Assembly (NCBI RefSeq): GCF_014898055.3
Contig: NW_023601212.1
Span: 55,478,329 to 55,542,328, forward strand
Reading direction: 5' to 3'
Source of the DNA: Talpa occidentalis
Taxonomy: Eukaryota > Chordata > Mammalia > Eulipotyphla > Talpidae
Length of the DNA: 64,000 nucleotides
Part shown: positions 9,891 through 22,139 of the stretch, in pieces
Numbering within the stretch: position 1 is the stretch's first letter
How the letters are laid out: each line of letters begins with the position of its first letter
Position numbers and translations under genes: made by a program
The notes under the pieces: model-generated
What the model was told of the DNA's origin: nothing
What the model saw: only the letters and a program-made list of their open reading frames with translations
The model's database searches: none

Positions 9891-10221
9891 ATTCTGAATT
9901 GAATAAATAAGTGTATTAGATTCAAACATTCCTTCGTGGACCTATCATTTCACATTTACACAAAAATTCTGGATCTTTGAACTAGTGTCCAAATCACTGA
10001 CTTTTGAGTATCAGTGTCAGGTATTTTTCAGTTTGAGATAGTAACATATCATTTCATATATGAATGTGAGGTCTACAAGCTGGGTTTACATTAGGTTAAA
10101 ATGTAGATTAAATATTGTATTTAATTAGTACAGATATATGTATACTATAGAATGGTTATCAGTCCATCATTTTTCTTTAGAAAGAAGCAATAGTATTTTC
10201 TCATTAAAAATGAGAATGGTA

Positions 10222-10546
10222 GGCCTCCCCGGTGGCGCAGCGGTTGAGCGCTGGGTTGCGAAGCTGCCCGCGGCCTCTGTGCGCCCGTTCGATCCCCGGC
10301 TGCTCCCCGGCCACCGGAGGAGGGTCCCACATGGCGTGCAGACTTCTCCTGCCGCCCGCTGCTCCCCTCAGCAGTGTACTTCGGTCCTTCTGCCTGCTCT
10401 GCTCCCCGCTCTGGCTCTGGTGAATTCTCTCACCCTCCCGCGCTTCTGACTGTACCCAGTGCATGTATAAACAAAAAAACAAACAAACCAGCAAACAAAT
10501 AAATAAATAAAGCATGCCTCTATAAAAAAAAAAAAAAAAAAAAAAA
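10222..10546 (+). repeat. SINE, young GC-rich subgroup with variant tail
   Basis: A box TGGCGCAGCGG near 10231 and a B box near 10288. The tail runs through AAACAAAC repeats and AATAAATAAATAAA, then GCATGCCTCTATA before the A run, so the usual TCTTT is missing. Target duplication AAAAATGAGAATGGTA on both sides (10206-10221 and about 10547-10563). The 210-residue open frame on the other strand crosses this SINE and is not a gene. Confidence 0.92.
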
Positions 10547-10879
10547 ATAAAAATGAGAATGGTATTTTTTTCATTGTTACTATGTAGGCAAGCTGTTATA
10601 ATAATTTGCCTTGCCAAAAGTGATTTTTGTGAATGTAATTGAGAAAAGGAATAAACATAATAGAGCTCTTTCGGTATGAAAAGGTAAGTACTGTCTGACT
10701 TTTGAACTCTGCTTTGAACTTTTTTGGTGAGCTGATGTTTTGTGACTAGTACTCTAGGGTTGAATACTTGTCTTTTTAATATTTGGTATACCTCATAACA
10801 GTTGAGCGATGCCACTTTATTACTTCCTTCTCTCATACATGTGCTGAAATACTATAAAAATTAACCTTAAATTATGAAG

Positions 10880-11488
10880 ACACCCTCCCTCCCCCCAGCT
10901 TTTACTTTTATTTCCATTTATTTTATACTGAACTTATTCCGGGCCATAAGTTTTTGTTTTGTCAGTTTCTTCTGGGCTATCTTTTCCTTCTGTGCAACTT
11001 CCTTTTCTGGTTTAGGAACAATTTGCTCTTTCTCAGTGTGGATTATCTCTGTAGAAGGAAAGCTCATGTAGAGGTTAATCTGACCCATGAGCTCTGTAAA
11101 TTCAGCTTTGTTCACCTGGATTTACTAATTGATGAGAAAATCTACCTCTCAACCCTGAAGTTCTGCATTACTCTCTGCCTTTTTAAGCACGTGCAGTAAA
11201 CACTCAATGCTTTTTGGGCCACTGACCCTGCATCCAGTCCCACACTTTGGCAGGGACACACCTACCATCTGCATCATTGTAACAAGGGAATGGCACGCAC
11301 TTTGTAGAGTGACACCCTTCAGATACTTGGTGGCTTTTTGGATATGCTTTTTGGCCGTTTTACAAGTGTTCTTAAAAGGAACTTGAAGATTTGAACCTCT
11401 TGATTTGCAGGATTCTGTTGGGTATTTCTGGTCAAGTGAGTAACAAACCATTTTCAGAGATCACCTAAGGTTGCTGACGGGAAGAAAG
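10880..11488 (-). pseudogene. RPL17: RPL17 processed pseudogene
   Basis: Intronless copy of ribosomal protein L17 (large-subunit protein uL22), inserted antisense to ABL2. On the minus strand the ATG is at 11451-11449. The frame starts MVCYSLDQKYPT and shows 'KSRGSNLQVPFKNT' and '[12 protein letters not shown]' blocks; after frameshifts near 11150 the C-terminal part resumes with '[16 protein letters not shown]' and '[11 protein letters not shown]'. A one-base loss destroys the stop (equivalent at 10934-10936). The CDS-equivalent span is 518 bases against 555 for the intact gene, so there are net deletions too. Target duplication AAATTATGAAG at 10869-10879 and 11489-11499 marks L1-mediated insertion. 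No clean poly(A) tail is left; a C-rich stretch occupies its place. Not expected to make protein. Confidence 0.93.
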
Positions 11489-11795
11489 AAATTATGAAGT
11501 TTTGAATAATAAACATTTTCTCTTAAACTTTTCATTTTTAGTAGTCTGACTTATTTTGATCTATAGTTCATATTTTAATCTTTGAAAGATATTGGCACCC
11601 CAGGTTGAAATTGATACCATAGAATAGAGTAGGAAGCTGTTGCAAGTCAATTAGGTTTATCTATTAGTATGGTTGTCACTGATTCCTATAAGAACTAAAC
11701 TTTGTAAAAAGAAATTGGCTGTTAGCTATTAATCTCCAAATCTGCTTAAATATAGACATGCATCTTGTCTCTATATTTAGTAAAGCACCAAAATA

Positions 11796-12092
11796 GGGCC
11801 TCCCTGGTGGCCTATGGGTTAAGTCTCAGCGCTATTACTGCAACAGAGCCTGAGTTTCTCCCTTACCATGGAGCTAATCCACATATGGCTCAGCAGATCT
11901 CTTCTGTCTCACCAGAGATAGAGTGGGGAGCAGAACAGGTGGATTTACTGAAATACGCTGCTAAGGGAAGCAGTGGGCATGACAGGAGAGGTCTGCTGTA
12001 CCATGTATGGGTTAGCTCCCTGGCCATGGATGGAACTCAGGCCGTAGTGGTGATAGCTCTGAGACTTCACCCCTAGGCCACCAGGGAGGCCC
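11796..12092. repeat. Fused head-to-head SINE pair (palindrome)
   Basis: A + SINE head (11796-about 11912) runs straight into a - SINE (about 11913-12092) with no A tails between. The outer ends are GGGCCTCCCTGGTGGCCTA and its inverted counterpart. The two arms share the unusual GGTGGCCTA and AAGTCTCAG spellings. The join falls at a short CACC microhomology. No target duplication seen. Confidence 0.85.
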
Positions 12093-12279
12093 TGTGGCTT
12101 TAAAACTTCTTATTAAAGACATGCTTTAGGAGGATTTTATATGCTTGATTTTGTGAATCTCATATATATATGTGTACATGTGGGATTTCAAAATAATATT
12201 AATTTCATCAATCTTAATAGATTTCTTCTAGAATAGGTAAATTGAAGTCTCATTGTAGATACTGTCACCAAATTATATA

Positions 12280-12435
12280 GTTCTCAAACTTTAGTGTGGA
12301 GAACTTCTTAAAAACAGATTTAGCAATATTCAGTTTCAGAGTTTCTGATTCAGGTCTGAAAATTTACATTTCTGACAAATTTCCAGGTATTGCTGATACT
12401 ATTTGGGGGGCATATTTTGAAATCACTGGTTATTA
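12280..12435 (+). mobile_element. MER5A (hAT-type) relic
   Basis: 'gttctcaaactttagtgtg', 'gagtttctgattcaggtctg' and 'gctgatactatttggggggc' in the order of MER5A. Confidence 0.7.
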
Positions 12436-14380
12436 AAAAGAACAGTGGATCAGGGGTGATTCAAATTATCAGTTGCATTAGAAAACAGTTTAAAACTATT
12501 TAAAAAGTACATTTTTTCTAATTCTAATGTCTGTATGTAAATGTCCATGTTTTGCCTTGGCCTAAGCGGTTTTTTCACCTCTAAAGGTTCTTAATGTTGA
12601 CAGTGTGTTGAGAGGTGACACTTTGAAAGAATCTTGAGTTTCAGGGAAAAGGAATGGAGGGCACATAGGGAGCTGCTGACAGATTTAGCTCCAGTTGGGT
12701 GACCTTAGTTCCTAGAAGAAACTGTAAAGAAATAATTGCTACCTACTGAGTGCTGCCTGCTAGGCATATGCTAAGTTCTTAATATCTTTTTTCATTTAAA
12801 CCCCATAAACCCAATTTGCTCAAACTGAAAAACATTACAGACTAGAGAAATTGGAATACCTATATCTGATTTTACAGTTTTTGTATATGATAGTGCACAA
12901 TTGCCTTTTGTGTGTATATAAATGTATGTACAGAGGTTTTTAGGCTTTCTGAGCCTTTCTCTATTGAGTCCAGTGATGAGGTTTTCAGAATGGTCTGCCT
13001 GGGTTAGAACTGTATACTCTGGCTGCAAATTGAGATTTAGATATTATAGTCTAGTGAAGGGGACATTAGGCACTCATTGCTATTTGGAATCTCACCATAG
13101 TTTTGAACTACTGTCTTAAATCTCTGAGCTGGTATTACAGGTCTTATTTTAAGACTTGCATTTCCCTCTCTCTGTTGATAGAATACAACTCTCCTTTTCT
13201 CTTGACTTTTTGGAGAATTTCAAGATGATTTAACAGCTATCTGCGATATCATATTGGGCTACTTTAAGAGGAAGAATGCATTAAGCCATGCTTCTCTGTG
13301 AATGTGGAAGAGTATAAAATGTGAACTATACATATCCTCTAATTGATTTGATAGACCATACTGGTAGATGGTCTTTAGAGAAGTGATAATATTGTGTACT
13401 GATTGTGATTATTTTGTGTAAATGACTCTTGAATTTCTAGGGTTCTAGATTGTAAGGATTGATTTCATTACCTATACCTGCCATGTAATAGGTATTTTTA
13501 AGTAATTTGGGACACTTTTTTCCCTATATCCTTTTACATATTTCTTTAATAGTCATTGTCAGTTAAAACCATTGTCAGTTAAAACCTTTTAAAGGACTGT
13601 GTGTCTAAGAACCGTTTTACTTGATAAAACGGCACATGGAACTGTTTTTTCCCTCTGGAATAATGTAGATGTAAGAATTTATATGGTAGAGTGTTTGTTT
13701 TGAGGCTAACAATAAATTCTTCTAGGGAGACATTATCTTACAGAATGCTAATGTTAAAAATGAAGTACTCCAATGATCTTACATTGGAATTTGTGTAGCC
13801 ACATAGAGTGCTATATTTAGTTTATTATTGCAATATTCTATTTATAAGGATGTCACCCCTCCCCCTTTTAGGTAATATGGCAGAACTAAACTTTCAGTTT
13901 AACACTACAGAGTGTTTTCTATGTTTATCCTACACTAATTGCCTATGTTAACATCTTGGAGAGGATTTTTAAGTGTAATTTAGACAGAATGATGCTTAAG
14001 TAGATGTTGGTGAACATCCTCATGAAACAGCTAGAAAACTAGTCTTGTTTCGTGTGTCTTTGTGTAAATATATATTTTGTATAGTAATTCCTGGTTACTC
14101 ATCTCTGCTGTTTTGGATTTGATGTCAAATTTCAGTATGGAAATTTGTGGTCACTATACTAATTAGAAAAAATTTTAGTACTGTTTCCAATTGAACTTTT
14201 CAATAAAATGAATAGGTAAGTACAATTAGTAATAATAATATGATTCCAAATTTAATTGTGATTGTTTAAAAACATAAGAACTGTATTGGGTTCTCCTTCT
14301 GCCCTTTGGTTGGTGCGTTAAATGTGTTGAATCTGTAGTAGTATTGCCTGCTCCTCCATACTGAACTCTGCCAGTACTGG
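12436..14380. other. Intronic, mostly unique-looking
   Basis: A possible MIR fragment (minus) near 12735-12800. No exon, RNA gene or retrocopy recognised in the rest. Confidence 0.5.
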
Positions 14381-14670
14381 CTTTTTTTTTTTTTTTTTTA
14401 AAGATTTATTTTTATTTATTTATACAAGCACTGGGTACAGTCAGAAGCACGGGAGGGTGAGAGAATTCACCAGAGCCAGAGCGGGGAGCAGAGCAGGCAG
14501 AAGGACCGAAGTACACTGCTGAGGGGAGCAGCGGGCGGCAGGAGAGGTCTGCGCGCCATGTGGGACCCTCCTCCGGTGGCCGGGGAGCAGCCGGGGATCG
14601 AACCGGCGCTGCAGAGGCTGCGGGCAGCTTCGCAACCCAGCGCTCAACCGCTGCGCCACCTGGGAGGCCC
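14381..14670 (-). repeat. SINE, young GC-rich subgroup
   Basis: Poly-T, then the inverted tail and body, ending at GGGAGGCCC. Target duplication GTACTGGCTTTT on both sides (about 14375 and 14671). It carries the longer 'CCGGTGGCCGGGGAGCAGCCGG' spacer variant. Confidence 0.92.
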
Positions 14671-15099
14671 GGTACTGGCTTTTGATCCAGCAGAACACAA
14701 AGCTCAGCAGGCCCTGGCCATTTATATTCCTTGGTTTGCTTTCTGAAGAGAGGGAGGGTTTAGAAACCTTTCACTTGATGTGGTCAAGGTCAAAGAAAAT
14801 GTTCTGTGACTTAAGATAATATACAGTTTTTACATACAGTTTTGTTTACATGTGTCTGTGCTAATATTGAGTTAGGACTGAAGATTGCCACTTAGCATTT
14901 CGTGGTTCCAGATAATTACTAAAAAAACATTTCTCTAGAACTAGCAAAGCTAACAGGCACAATTTGCATCGCCCATCTGTTTCTTATAGGAAAGAATTCT
15001 TGATACATTAAGTTTTTTGTTGAAGTATCTCTCTTTAATTAATTTTGCATTTTGCATTTTTAATTACATAAAAATATATGAAGTGGTGTCTAAATGTTA

Positions 15100-15640
15100 A
15101 AATCAATACAGAAGCATGTAGACTAGTCTTGAAAGCAGTCTTTGATATTCCTACCCTGATCTTTATTTTCTTATTAGAGGACACTATCATGGTTTGATGT
15201 GTATTTTCCCAGGCCTTTCTATGTAGTTACATATTTATGAGTATACATAATAGTACTTCCCTTGTCATTTCATAAATGACATCATATTTTGTGAATTTTC
15301 CCCATAGACTTGTTTTTTGTACTTAATTTTTCTGAAAGATCTTTCTATGCCAGTATGTGTAGATTTCACATTCTTTTTCACTACCTTTGTAGTGTTTTCT
15401 TTCTCTCTATATATACATGCCATTTTTGCTTAGATATTATTATTGATGAATACTTATGTACAAAGTTATTTGAAAAGATATTTTTTTCCTAAAGATTATA
15501 TTACCAACTTGAATCTATCTGAAAATTTACAAACATTTCTATATTGGAACCAACTTAATATTTTTCCATTGTGCTAATACTAATTAGTGAATCATTTATC
15601 AATTCCAACTTGTTTAAAGAGGACTATTTCATATATATTA
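15100..15640 (-). repeat. L1M-type fragment
   Basis: Antisense L1M-like wording: 'gatctttctatgccagtatgtgtag', 'atgtacaaag', as seen upstream of ORF2 ends of old L1s. Subfamily not decided. Confidence 0.45.
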
Positions 15641-15718
15641 AATTCTCAGATAAAAACTATGATTTCATTGCTCTTTACCTCCTTTTGCATAATACTACAA
15701 TGATTTAACTATAAGCTT

Positions 15719-15762
<44 letters not shown>
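15719..15762. repeat. (TA)n(GA)n compound microsatellite
   Basis: About nine TA units followed without interruption by about twelve GA units. Confidence 0.95.
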
Positions 15763-16200
15763 TGTAACTTTGCTTTATAATGCTGATATGTTTCAGGTGT
15801 GCATCATTAAAACTCAACTTGTGTATAAAGTGTATATATTTATCTGGATAGGGCCCCATGATTGTTTTCTTTTTTTGAAATGTATTTGGATGTCATTTGA
15901 ATACTATATCTTCCAAAGATCTTGAGGACTAGGCTGTTAAGATTTAGAAATCTTGGTGGGGTTTTGATAAATGATTGTATTGAATTTTAGGTTAATTTGG
16001 GGGTGAATTGACATTGTTGGTTCATTCAGTTCTTGTATCTAAGAACATGGTGTCCCTTTGCCAATCTAGGGCATCTTTTGTGTCCTTAAGTAAAATATTT
16101 TCATTTTCTTCATATTGTTTTTTGGACTTTTCTTGTTAAGCTCATTCATGGACATTTTATTATTTTTGTTAAAACTTTTGTGTATTTCCTGCTTATTTCT

Positions 16201-16517
16201 TTTTTTTTATTTTATTATTTTTTAATAGAGGCATGTTTTATTTATTTATTTGTTTGTTTGTTTTGTTTATACATGCACTGGGCACAGTCAGAAGCGCAGG
16301 AGGGTGAGAGAATTCACCAGAGCCAGAGCGGGGAGCAGAGCAGGCAGAAGGACCGAAGTACACTGCTGAGGGGAGCAGCGGGCGGCAGGAGAGGTCTGCG
16401 TGCCATGTGAGACCCTCCTCCGGTGGCCGGGGAGCAGCTGGGGATTGAACTGGGGCCGCAGAGGCCACGGGCAGCTTCGCAACCCAGCGCTCAATCGCTG
16501 CGCCACCAGGGAGGCCC
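16201..16517 (-). repeat. SINE, young subgroup with variant tail
   Basis: Same variant as the copy at 10222: on the minus strand AATAAATAAAACATGCCTCTATTA replaces the TCTTT tail. Target duplication TGCTTATTTCT at 16190-16200 and 16522-16532. Confidence 0.92.
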
Positions 16518-16673
16518 TAAGTGCTTATTTCTAATATATAGGATAGGAAAACTAATCACTTTTGTATGACAATTTTGGGTCTGCCTACATTACTGTACTC
16601 ATACTGCATCTAATAATTTTTCATTTAATTCTCCTAGGTAGGCAGTCAAGTTTTTCTGCATTAGTAACTTTCT

Positions 16674-16950
16674 TTTTTTTTTTTTTTTTTTTAAAGATTT
16701 ATTTATTTATTTATACAAGCACTGGGTACAGTCAGAAGCGTGGGAGGGTGAGAGAATTCACCAGAGCCAGAGCGGGGAACAGAACAGGCAGATTGATGAA
16801 ATACACTGCTGAGGGGAGCAGCGGGCACAGCAGGAGAGGTCTGTGCGCCATGTGGGACTCTGACCGGTGGCCGGGATCGAACTGGCGCTGCAGAGGCTGC
16901 GGGCAGCTTCGCAGCCCCGTGCTCAACCGCTGTGCCACCAGGGGAGGCCC
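16674..16950 (-). repeat. SINE, young subgroup
   Basis: Perfect 17-base target duplication TGCATTAGTAACTTTCT at 16657-16673 and 16951-16967; long T run. Lies 156 bases from the previous SINE in the same orientation. Confidence 0.95.
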
Positions 16951-17160
16951 TGCATTAGTAACTTTCTATCAGCATTTTTATTAGTTTAAAACTAATGTTA
17001 TTAGAAGAGCTTTTTTAAAATATGAATTATTCTGAACATGTTTAAGCTATTAGTATACATCCTCATCACATTTCTGTGATACATAATATACTATAAGACA
17101 TTTGGTTGGAGGAGGTAGGGCATAGGTAAGAATAGGTTGCAAGGAAACATCATCTATCCT

Positions 17161-17427
17161 GGGCCTCCCCGGTGGCGCAGCGGTTGAGCACTGGGTTGCG
17201 AAGCTGCCCTCAGCCTCTGCAGTGCCGATTTGATCCCCGGCTGCCGGGCGAGGGTCCCACATGGCGCGCAGACCTCTCCTGCCGCCCGCTGCTCCCCTCA
17301 GCAGTGTATTTCGTTAGTCTGCCTGTTCTGTTCCCTGCTCTGGCTCTGGTGAATTCTCTCACCCTCCCGCGCTTCTGACTGTACCCAGTGCTTGTATAAA
17401 TAAATAAATAAATCTTTAAAAAAAAAG
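17161..17427 (+). repeat. SINE, young subgroup
   Basis: Perfect target duplication ATCATCTATCCT at 17149-17160 and 17428-17439. It forms an opposite-orientation pair with 16674-16950, 210 bases away. Confidence 0.95.
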
Positions 17428-18190
17428 ATCATCTATCCTTATTTCTTTTTTTCCCCCTTATTTCTTAATGGAGTCTGGCTATTATTAATAGGAGTAACAG
17501 TACATGTTTTGCCCATTTTATGTAAAATACCAAACATACAGGTATCTAAAGTATATATGTATATATAATGTAATCATATGTGTACACATAATGTAAATGT
17601 ATACATACACATAGAAAATACATATTACAAATGTGTTTTTAGAGAAATTTGCTGATACATTTTAATTAGGCAGTTAGAGAAATAGTTATGTCTCCACATT
17701 TTGTGTAAAGAAATGTGAGTACTGGTGGCATTTAGAATAAAGCATATAATCACTGATTAATTTATGTTCTTTTGTGTTGAGGGGAATGTTAAGTTTGGTA
17801 AATACATCCCTAATGTTGACAATTCATAGTTACAATTCTATATTAATAGTTGAGCACATTTGGTTAGAACTCATAGCATAGATTATGGCAAGTGTAAACC
17901 TTTTAGCAGTGGAAAAGTTTTCTGTGGATATTATAGAGGAGTTGTAGATTCTTTCCAGATTGTATCTAGACTTGGGTTTGTTTAGCTTTTGAATTGATGT
18001 ATTTTTTTCATAACTGCTTATAATCTTAACTGTAAGACTAGATTCAGTGTGAGGTAAATAAAACTGTGAAACTGATTATTAACTTGAAGAAGGACTTGAG
18101 AAAGAATGTTTTCTTTATAAAATTGTTTGTCAGGAGTTAAGTTTCCGATTCCAATAAATTCTTGTTTTTTCATGGTATGAGAAGAAAGCA
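17428..18190. other. Intronic, no gene seen
   Basis: AT-rich with a TATA/GTATAC-rich patch at 17556-17610. Confidence 0.5.
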
Positions 18191-18194
18191 TGTT

Positions 18195-18830
18195 TTTAAA
18201 AGGAAATATTTCAAACTTACAGAAAAGTCCAGCCTAGGGCCTCCCAGGGGTTAAAGTCTCAATGCTATCAAGCTATGGCCAGCCACTGTGGCATGAGTTT
18301 GATCCCCAGCCAGGGAGCTAACCCACCTGGCGTAGCATACCTCTCCTGTCTCGCCCACTGTTGCCCTCAGCGGTATATTTCAGTAAATCCATGTATTCTG
18401 CTCCCCATTCTGTCTCTGGTGAATCCTCTTACCCTCCGAACCTCTGGCCTACACCTCAGTTCTTGTATGCCTAAGTAAATAAAAATGAATCTTAAAAAAA
18501 GAAAGTAAAGCATGTAACATAAAAGAATACCCATATACCTGCTTTCCCTTCCATATTTATTCTACTTGTTATCGTGTGTATGCTGTGTGTGAGACAATTT
18601 ATCGCTTTGTATAATTGATAGATTTTTCATACTTCTTTGCCAGATATATCATGCAGCTTTTTCTTATAGTATATGTTTTTAAGGTATATCCATGTTGAAG
18701 TAATGTAGTTCAGTGTTCCATTGTATAACTACAACAACTTAATCAGATATTTTTTCCTTATTGATGATAGGTTGTGTCTAATTTTACTAAATAGATGCTT
18801 GGAGTTTCTATTTGCTCTGATCAGAAAATT
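18195..18830 (-). repeat. L1M(E)-type antisense fragment, split by a SINE
   Basis: 'atttcaaacttacagaaaagtc' before the SINE and 'gaatacccatatacctgc' after it are the antisense 3' UTR text of old L1 elements. Confidence 0.6.
18237..18498 (+). repeat. SINE, oldest-looking subgroup
   Basis: Head 'aggggttaaagtctcaatgctat', shared with 59367. More diverged, with a short A run. It interrupts the L1M fragment. Confidence 0.85.
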
Positions 18831-19072
18831 CTTTTTAGTTATTTTTTCATCAGAGAAATACATGCAGTTTAGTCAGTCAAAGGATATAATAAGGTTTGAA
18901 AGGGAAAAAAACAGCAGCCCCTATCTGTCACCCTTCCTAGAATGGCACTGTCTCTGTATGTAGCTACCAGCCATATGTAATTATGAACAAATACCCTTTG
19001 TCCTAATTGAGAAGAGCTGTGTTAAAATACACACTAGTTAAAAAAAAAAAAAAAAAAACTTAGTATGAAAAA

Positions 19073-19120
19073 AAGTTCTTGTATGCATAAATAAATAAAT
19101 CTTTAAAAAAATAAAGAAAA
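19073..19120 (+). repeat. Orphan SINE tail
   Basis: Only the last ~40 bases of the SINE (TTCTTGTATGCATAAATAAA then ATCTTTAAAAAAATAAAG), directly abutting the next full SINE. Preceded by a long A run at 19040-19058. Confidence 0.8.
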
Positions 19121-19386
19121 GGGCCTTCCTGGTGGTGCAGATGTTGGGACGCAGCACTATGAAGCTATCTGCAGCCACTGCAGCATGAGTTCTATGCAAA
19201 ACCAGGGAGGTGACCCACATGGCACAGAAGACCTCTCCTGTCTCACATGCTGCTCCCCTTGGCAGTGTATTTCAGTCAATCTGCCAGTTCTGTTCCCCAC
19301 TCTTGTCCCTGGTGAATCCTCTCACCCCATATACCTCTGGCCTGTACCCCGTTTCTTGTATGCATAAATAAATAAATCTTTTTTAA
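19121..19386 (+). repeat. SINE, older subgroup
   Basis: Full-length, same direction as the orphan tail in front of it. Together they make a tail-to-head tandem. Confidence 0.88.
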
Positions 19387-19404
19387 AAAGTTAAAAAAAG
19401 TTTT

Positions 19405-20640
19405 CCTTTTTATTTTTCTCTGGTTTTATTGGGATATAATTGACATGTAACATTGTGTGAGTTTACAATTCAGCTGTTGATTTGATAGTTGTAAATTACA
19501 ACGTGATTAACACCATAGGATTAGCTGACACCTCCATCTGGTCATATAACTATCATTTTTTTGGTATGTGTGGTGAGAACATTTATGATCTACAGCAAAT
19601 TCTAGGTATATAATATAGTAGTATTAACTATACTCAACATGTTGTACATTAGAGCCCCAGATCTTACTCCTCTTAGAACTAGAAGTTTGTACCCTTTGGT
19701 AACATATATGTTAACATGTAGTATATATCTTATTCTGACTTATTTGGCTTAGCATAATGCCTTCAGGATTAATGCAAGTTTTCACTAATGGCAGGGTGTC
19801 CTCTCTCATGGCTCAGTAGTTTATTATAACACACACCTCACACCTTCTGTACTCATTATTTAAGTAAATTTGTTTATTCGTAATTTGTTTATGGTCACTT
19901 AGGTTTTCATAGTTTGGCTATTCTGTACAGTGCTGCAGCGAAAATAGGAGTGCAGATACCTCTTAGAGATCCTGTTTTCATTTCTTTTGTATGAATATCC
20001 AGAGGTGGAGTTGATCACATAGTAGTTCTACATTTAATTTTTTTAAGGAGCCTCCATACTTCTTTCCATAGTGATTATTCCACCAGTAGTGCACATGGGT
20101 TTCCTTTTCTCCACACCCTCACTCTTTTTAAATACATTTTTTTATGATGGCCATGCTAAGAGTTGTAAAGTGATGTCTTATTGTGGTTTTGATTTGCATT
20201 TCCGTGATGATTAGTGATGTTGTACCTTTTCATGTGCCTGTTGGCTATTTGTATGTCGTCTTTGGAAAAATTTCTATCTGTTCCTCTGCCCATTTTTAAA
20301 AAAAATTTATTATTTATGCACGCAAGAGCTGGGTACAGGCCAGAGATGCGGGAGGGTAAGAGGATTCACCAGAGACAGAGTGGGGAGTAGAACAGGCAGA
20401 TTGACTGAAATACACTGCTGAGGGGAGCAGTGAGCAAGTCAGGAGAAATCTGCTTTGCCGTGTGGGTTGCTCCTTGGCTGGCCGGGGATGGAACTCATGC
20501 TGCAGAGGCTGTGGATTGCTTTCATAGTGCGGTGCTTAACCCCTTGCATCACCAGGGAGGCCCCCTCTGCCCATTTGTAAAGATTAGATTTCTTTTTCTT
20601 TACTATCAAGTTATATAAAGTTCTTTCTCTTAAAACATAG
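19405..20640 (-). repeat. L1M ORF2 end and 3' UTR, split by a SINE
   Basis: Antisense. The 3' UTR comes first ('tttattgggatataattgacatgtaacattgtgtgag'), then ORF2-end text ('tttgatttgcatttccgtgatgattagtgatgtt', 'ttggctatttgtatgtc'). It continues after the SINE with 'cccatttgtaaagattag...atcaagttatataa'. Heavily mutated; no open reading frame remains. Confidence 0.85.
20296..20564 (-). repeat. SINE inside the L1M
   Basis: Target duplication CTCTGCCCATTT at 20284-20295 and 20565-20576, which is L1 sequence, so the SINE is younger than the L1. Confidence 0.93.
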
Positions 20641-21190
20641 GAGCTTGATAGTAGTCCTAAAGGTTTATTTCTGAATCTTAACATATGACTACCTATGTCT
20701 TTGAATTTTGGTTTTCCTTCTAATTTAAGATATTTTGATTATTTCCCTGTTTCCACATTATTTGCCTTTTCTATTTCCTCTGATGTTCTTCTATTTATAG
20801 ATTAATTTTTATTGATTTTTCCCTATATAATTGTTTTTTCATTATTATTGAATTTCATCAAATTTATTTTTGAGTTACTTGTGTTGAGCTATTATATACT
20901 GTGTTGTAGTTGGTTCTCTTAGCAGTTTATGTGGGTACATATATGTGAATAGGACTTTTGGTTATAAGTAATAGAGATCAACTCTAGATTATGTAATACA
21001 CAGAAAATTTATATGGAGATTTATATGAAGTAGGGGCACGGGGTGCTAAAGGATAGGAATGCAGTTAGGTCAGCTAAGAAACATGAAATGGAGGACGATA
21101 GAAACTTTGGAAATATTTATTTATTGTCTCTTTTTCTCAATTTTTTTTTCCTTAGACATTCAATTCATATTACATGTCCCCATATTTTTA

Positions 21191-21443
21191 TTTTTATTTT
21201 TTTTTAAAGATTTTTTTTTTTTATGCATACAACAACTGGAGTGTAGGTCACAGGTGAGGGAGGGGTGAGAGGATTCGCCAGAGACAGTGGGGAGCAGAAG
21301 AGGTGGAGCCACCGAAGTACACTGCTGAGGGGAGCAGTGGGCAAGACAGGAGAGGTTTGCTGGGCCATGAGGGTTAGCTCCCTGGCCTGGGATTGAACTC
21401 ATGCTGCAGTGGATAGTGAACCCCTGCACCACCAGGGAGGCCC
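21191..21443 (-). repeat. SINE, older subgroup
   Basis: Inverted tail, then body to GGGAGGCCC. Target duplication CATATTTTTA at 21181-21190 and 21447-21456. Confidence 0.88.
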
Positions 21444-21549
21444 ACACATATTTTTAAACCTCTGTTCCTGATCAAAAGGACAGTCTGTTCTAAACTTTAA
21501 TTTGCTAGTCTTTTTTCCCAAATTCCCAGGAGCCAGTGTGATTGGAGGT

Positions 21550-21792
21550 CAGATCACTGATAACAGTTTCTCAACCTCTGTGATAATGACTTTTTTGGCT
21601 GAAATGATTCTTTGTTGTGGGGACTGTCCTGTGCATTGTGGGATGGTTAGCAGCATCTTTGGTGTCTGTCAACTATATGCCAAAAGCTTTCATTTCTAAT
21701 TCATTTTGTAATTGTGGCGAGCAAAAATATCTCTAGATACTGCTGGAATCCTTTTGGGGGCTAAAGTCTTCCCTGGTTGAGAACCACTGACC
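21550..21792 (+). mobile_element. MER20 relic
   Basis: 'gtttctcaacctctg', 'gattctttgttgtggggactgtcctgtgcattgtggga', ending 'ccctggttgagaaccactg': both terminal inverted repeats can be read. Confidence 0.85.
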
Positions 21793-22139
21793 TAGAATGT
21801 ATTTGACCGCTGTGAGCCTACCACTGTCTGAGGACATCTCAGGAGAGTCATTACAAGTTTGTAGGCAGGTACTCAGAAAGCCTGGTAAATATTTCTCGTT
21901 TTTCTGTAGCAACTATAAATTTAAGACTTTTTAAAAATTTTGTTAGGTTTTCATTTAAAAATGTTTTTTCCCCTTCATTAAAAATATTTGCCATTAAGTA
22001 TGTTTCTTATTAATATGAGTCTGCCAATTTTGGTCATTTCTTCGAATCTCTTATTTATCTTCCCTGAGAAAGTGTGTATATGTGAGGGTATGAGTTGTTT
22101 TTAAAATAAGATTTGTGATTTTTGTAGCCAGACAGGCAT

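Noticed and set aside
10204..10836. 210-residue open frame on the minus strand
   Set aside because: Its core is the antisense of the SINE at 10222 and its A tail (poly-Phe). The same peptide appears at many SINE copies.
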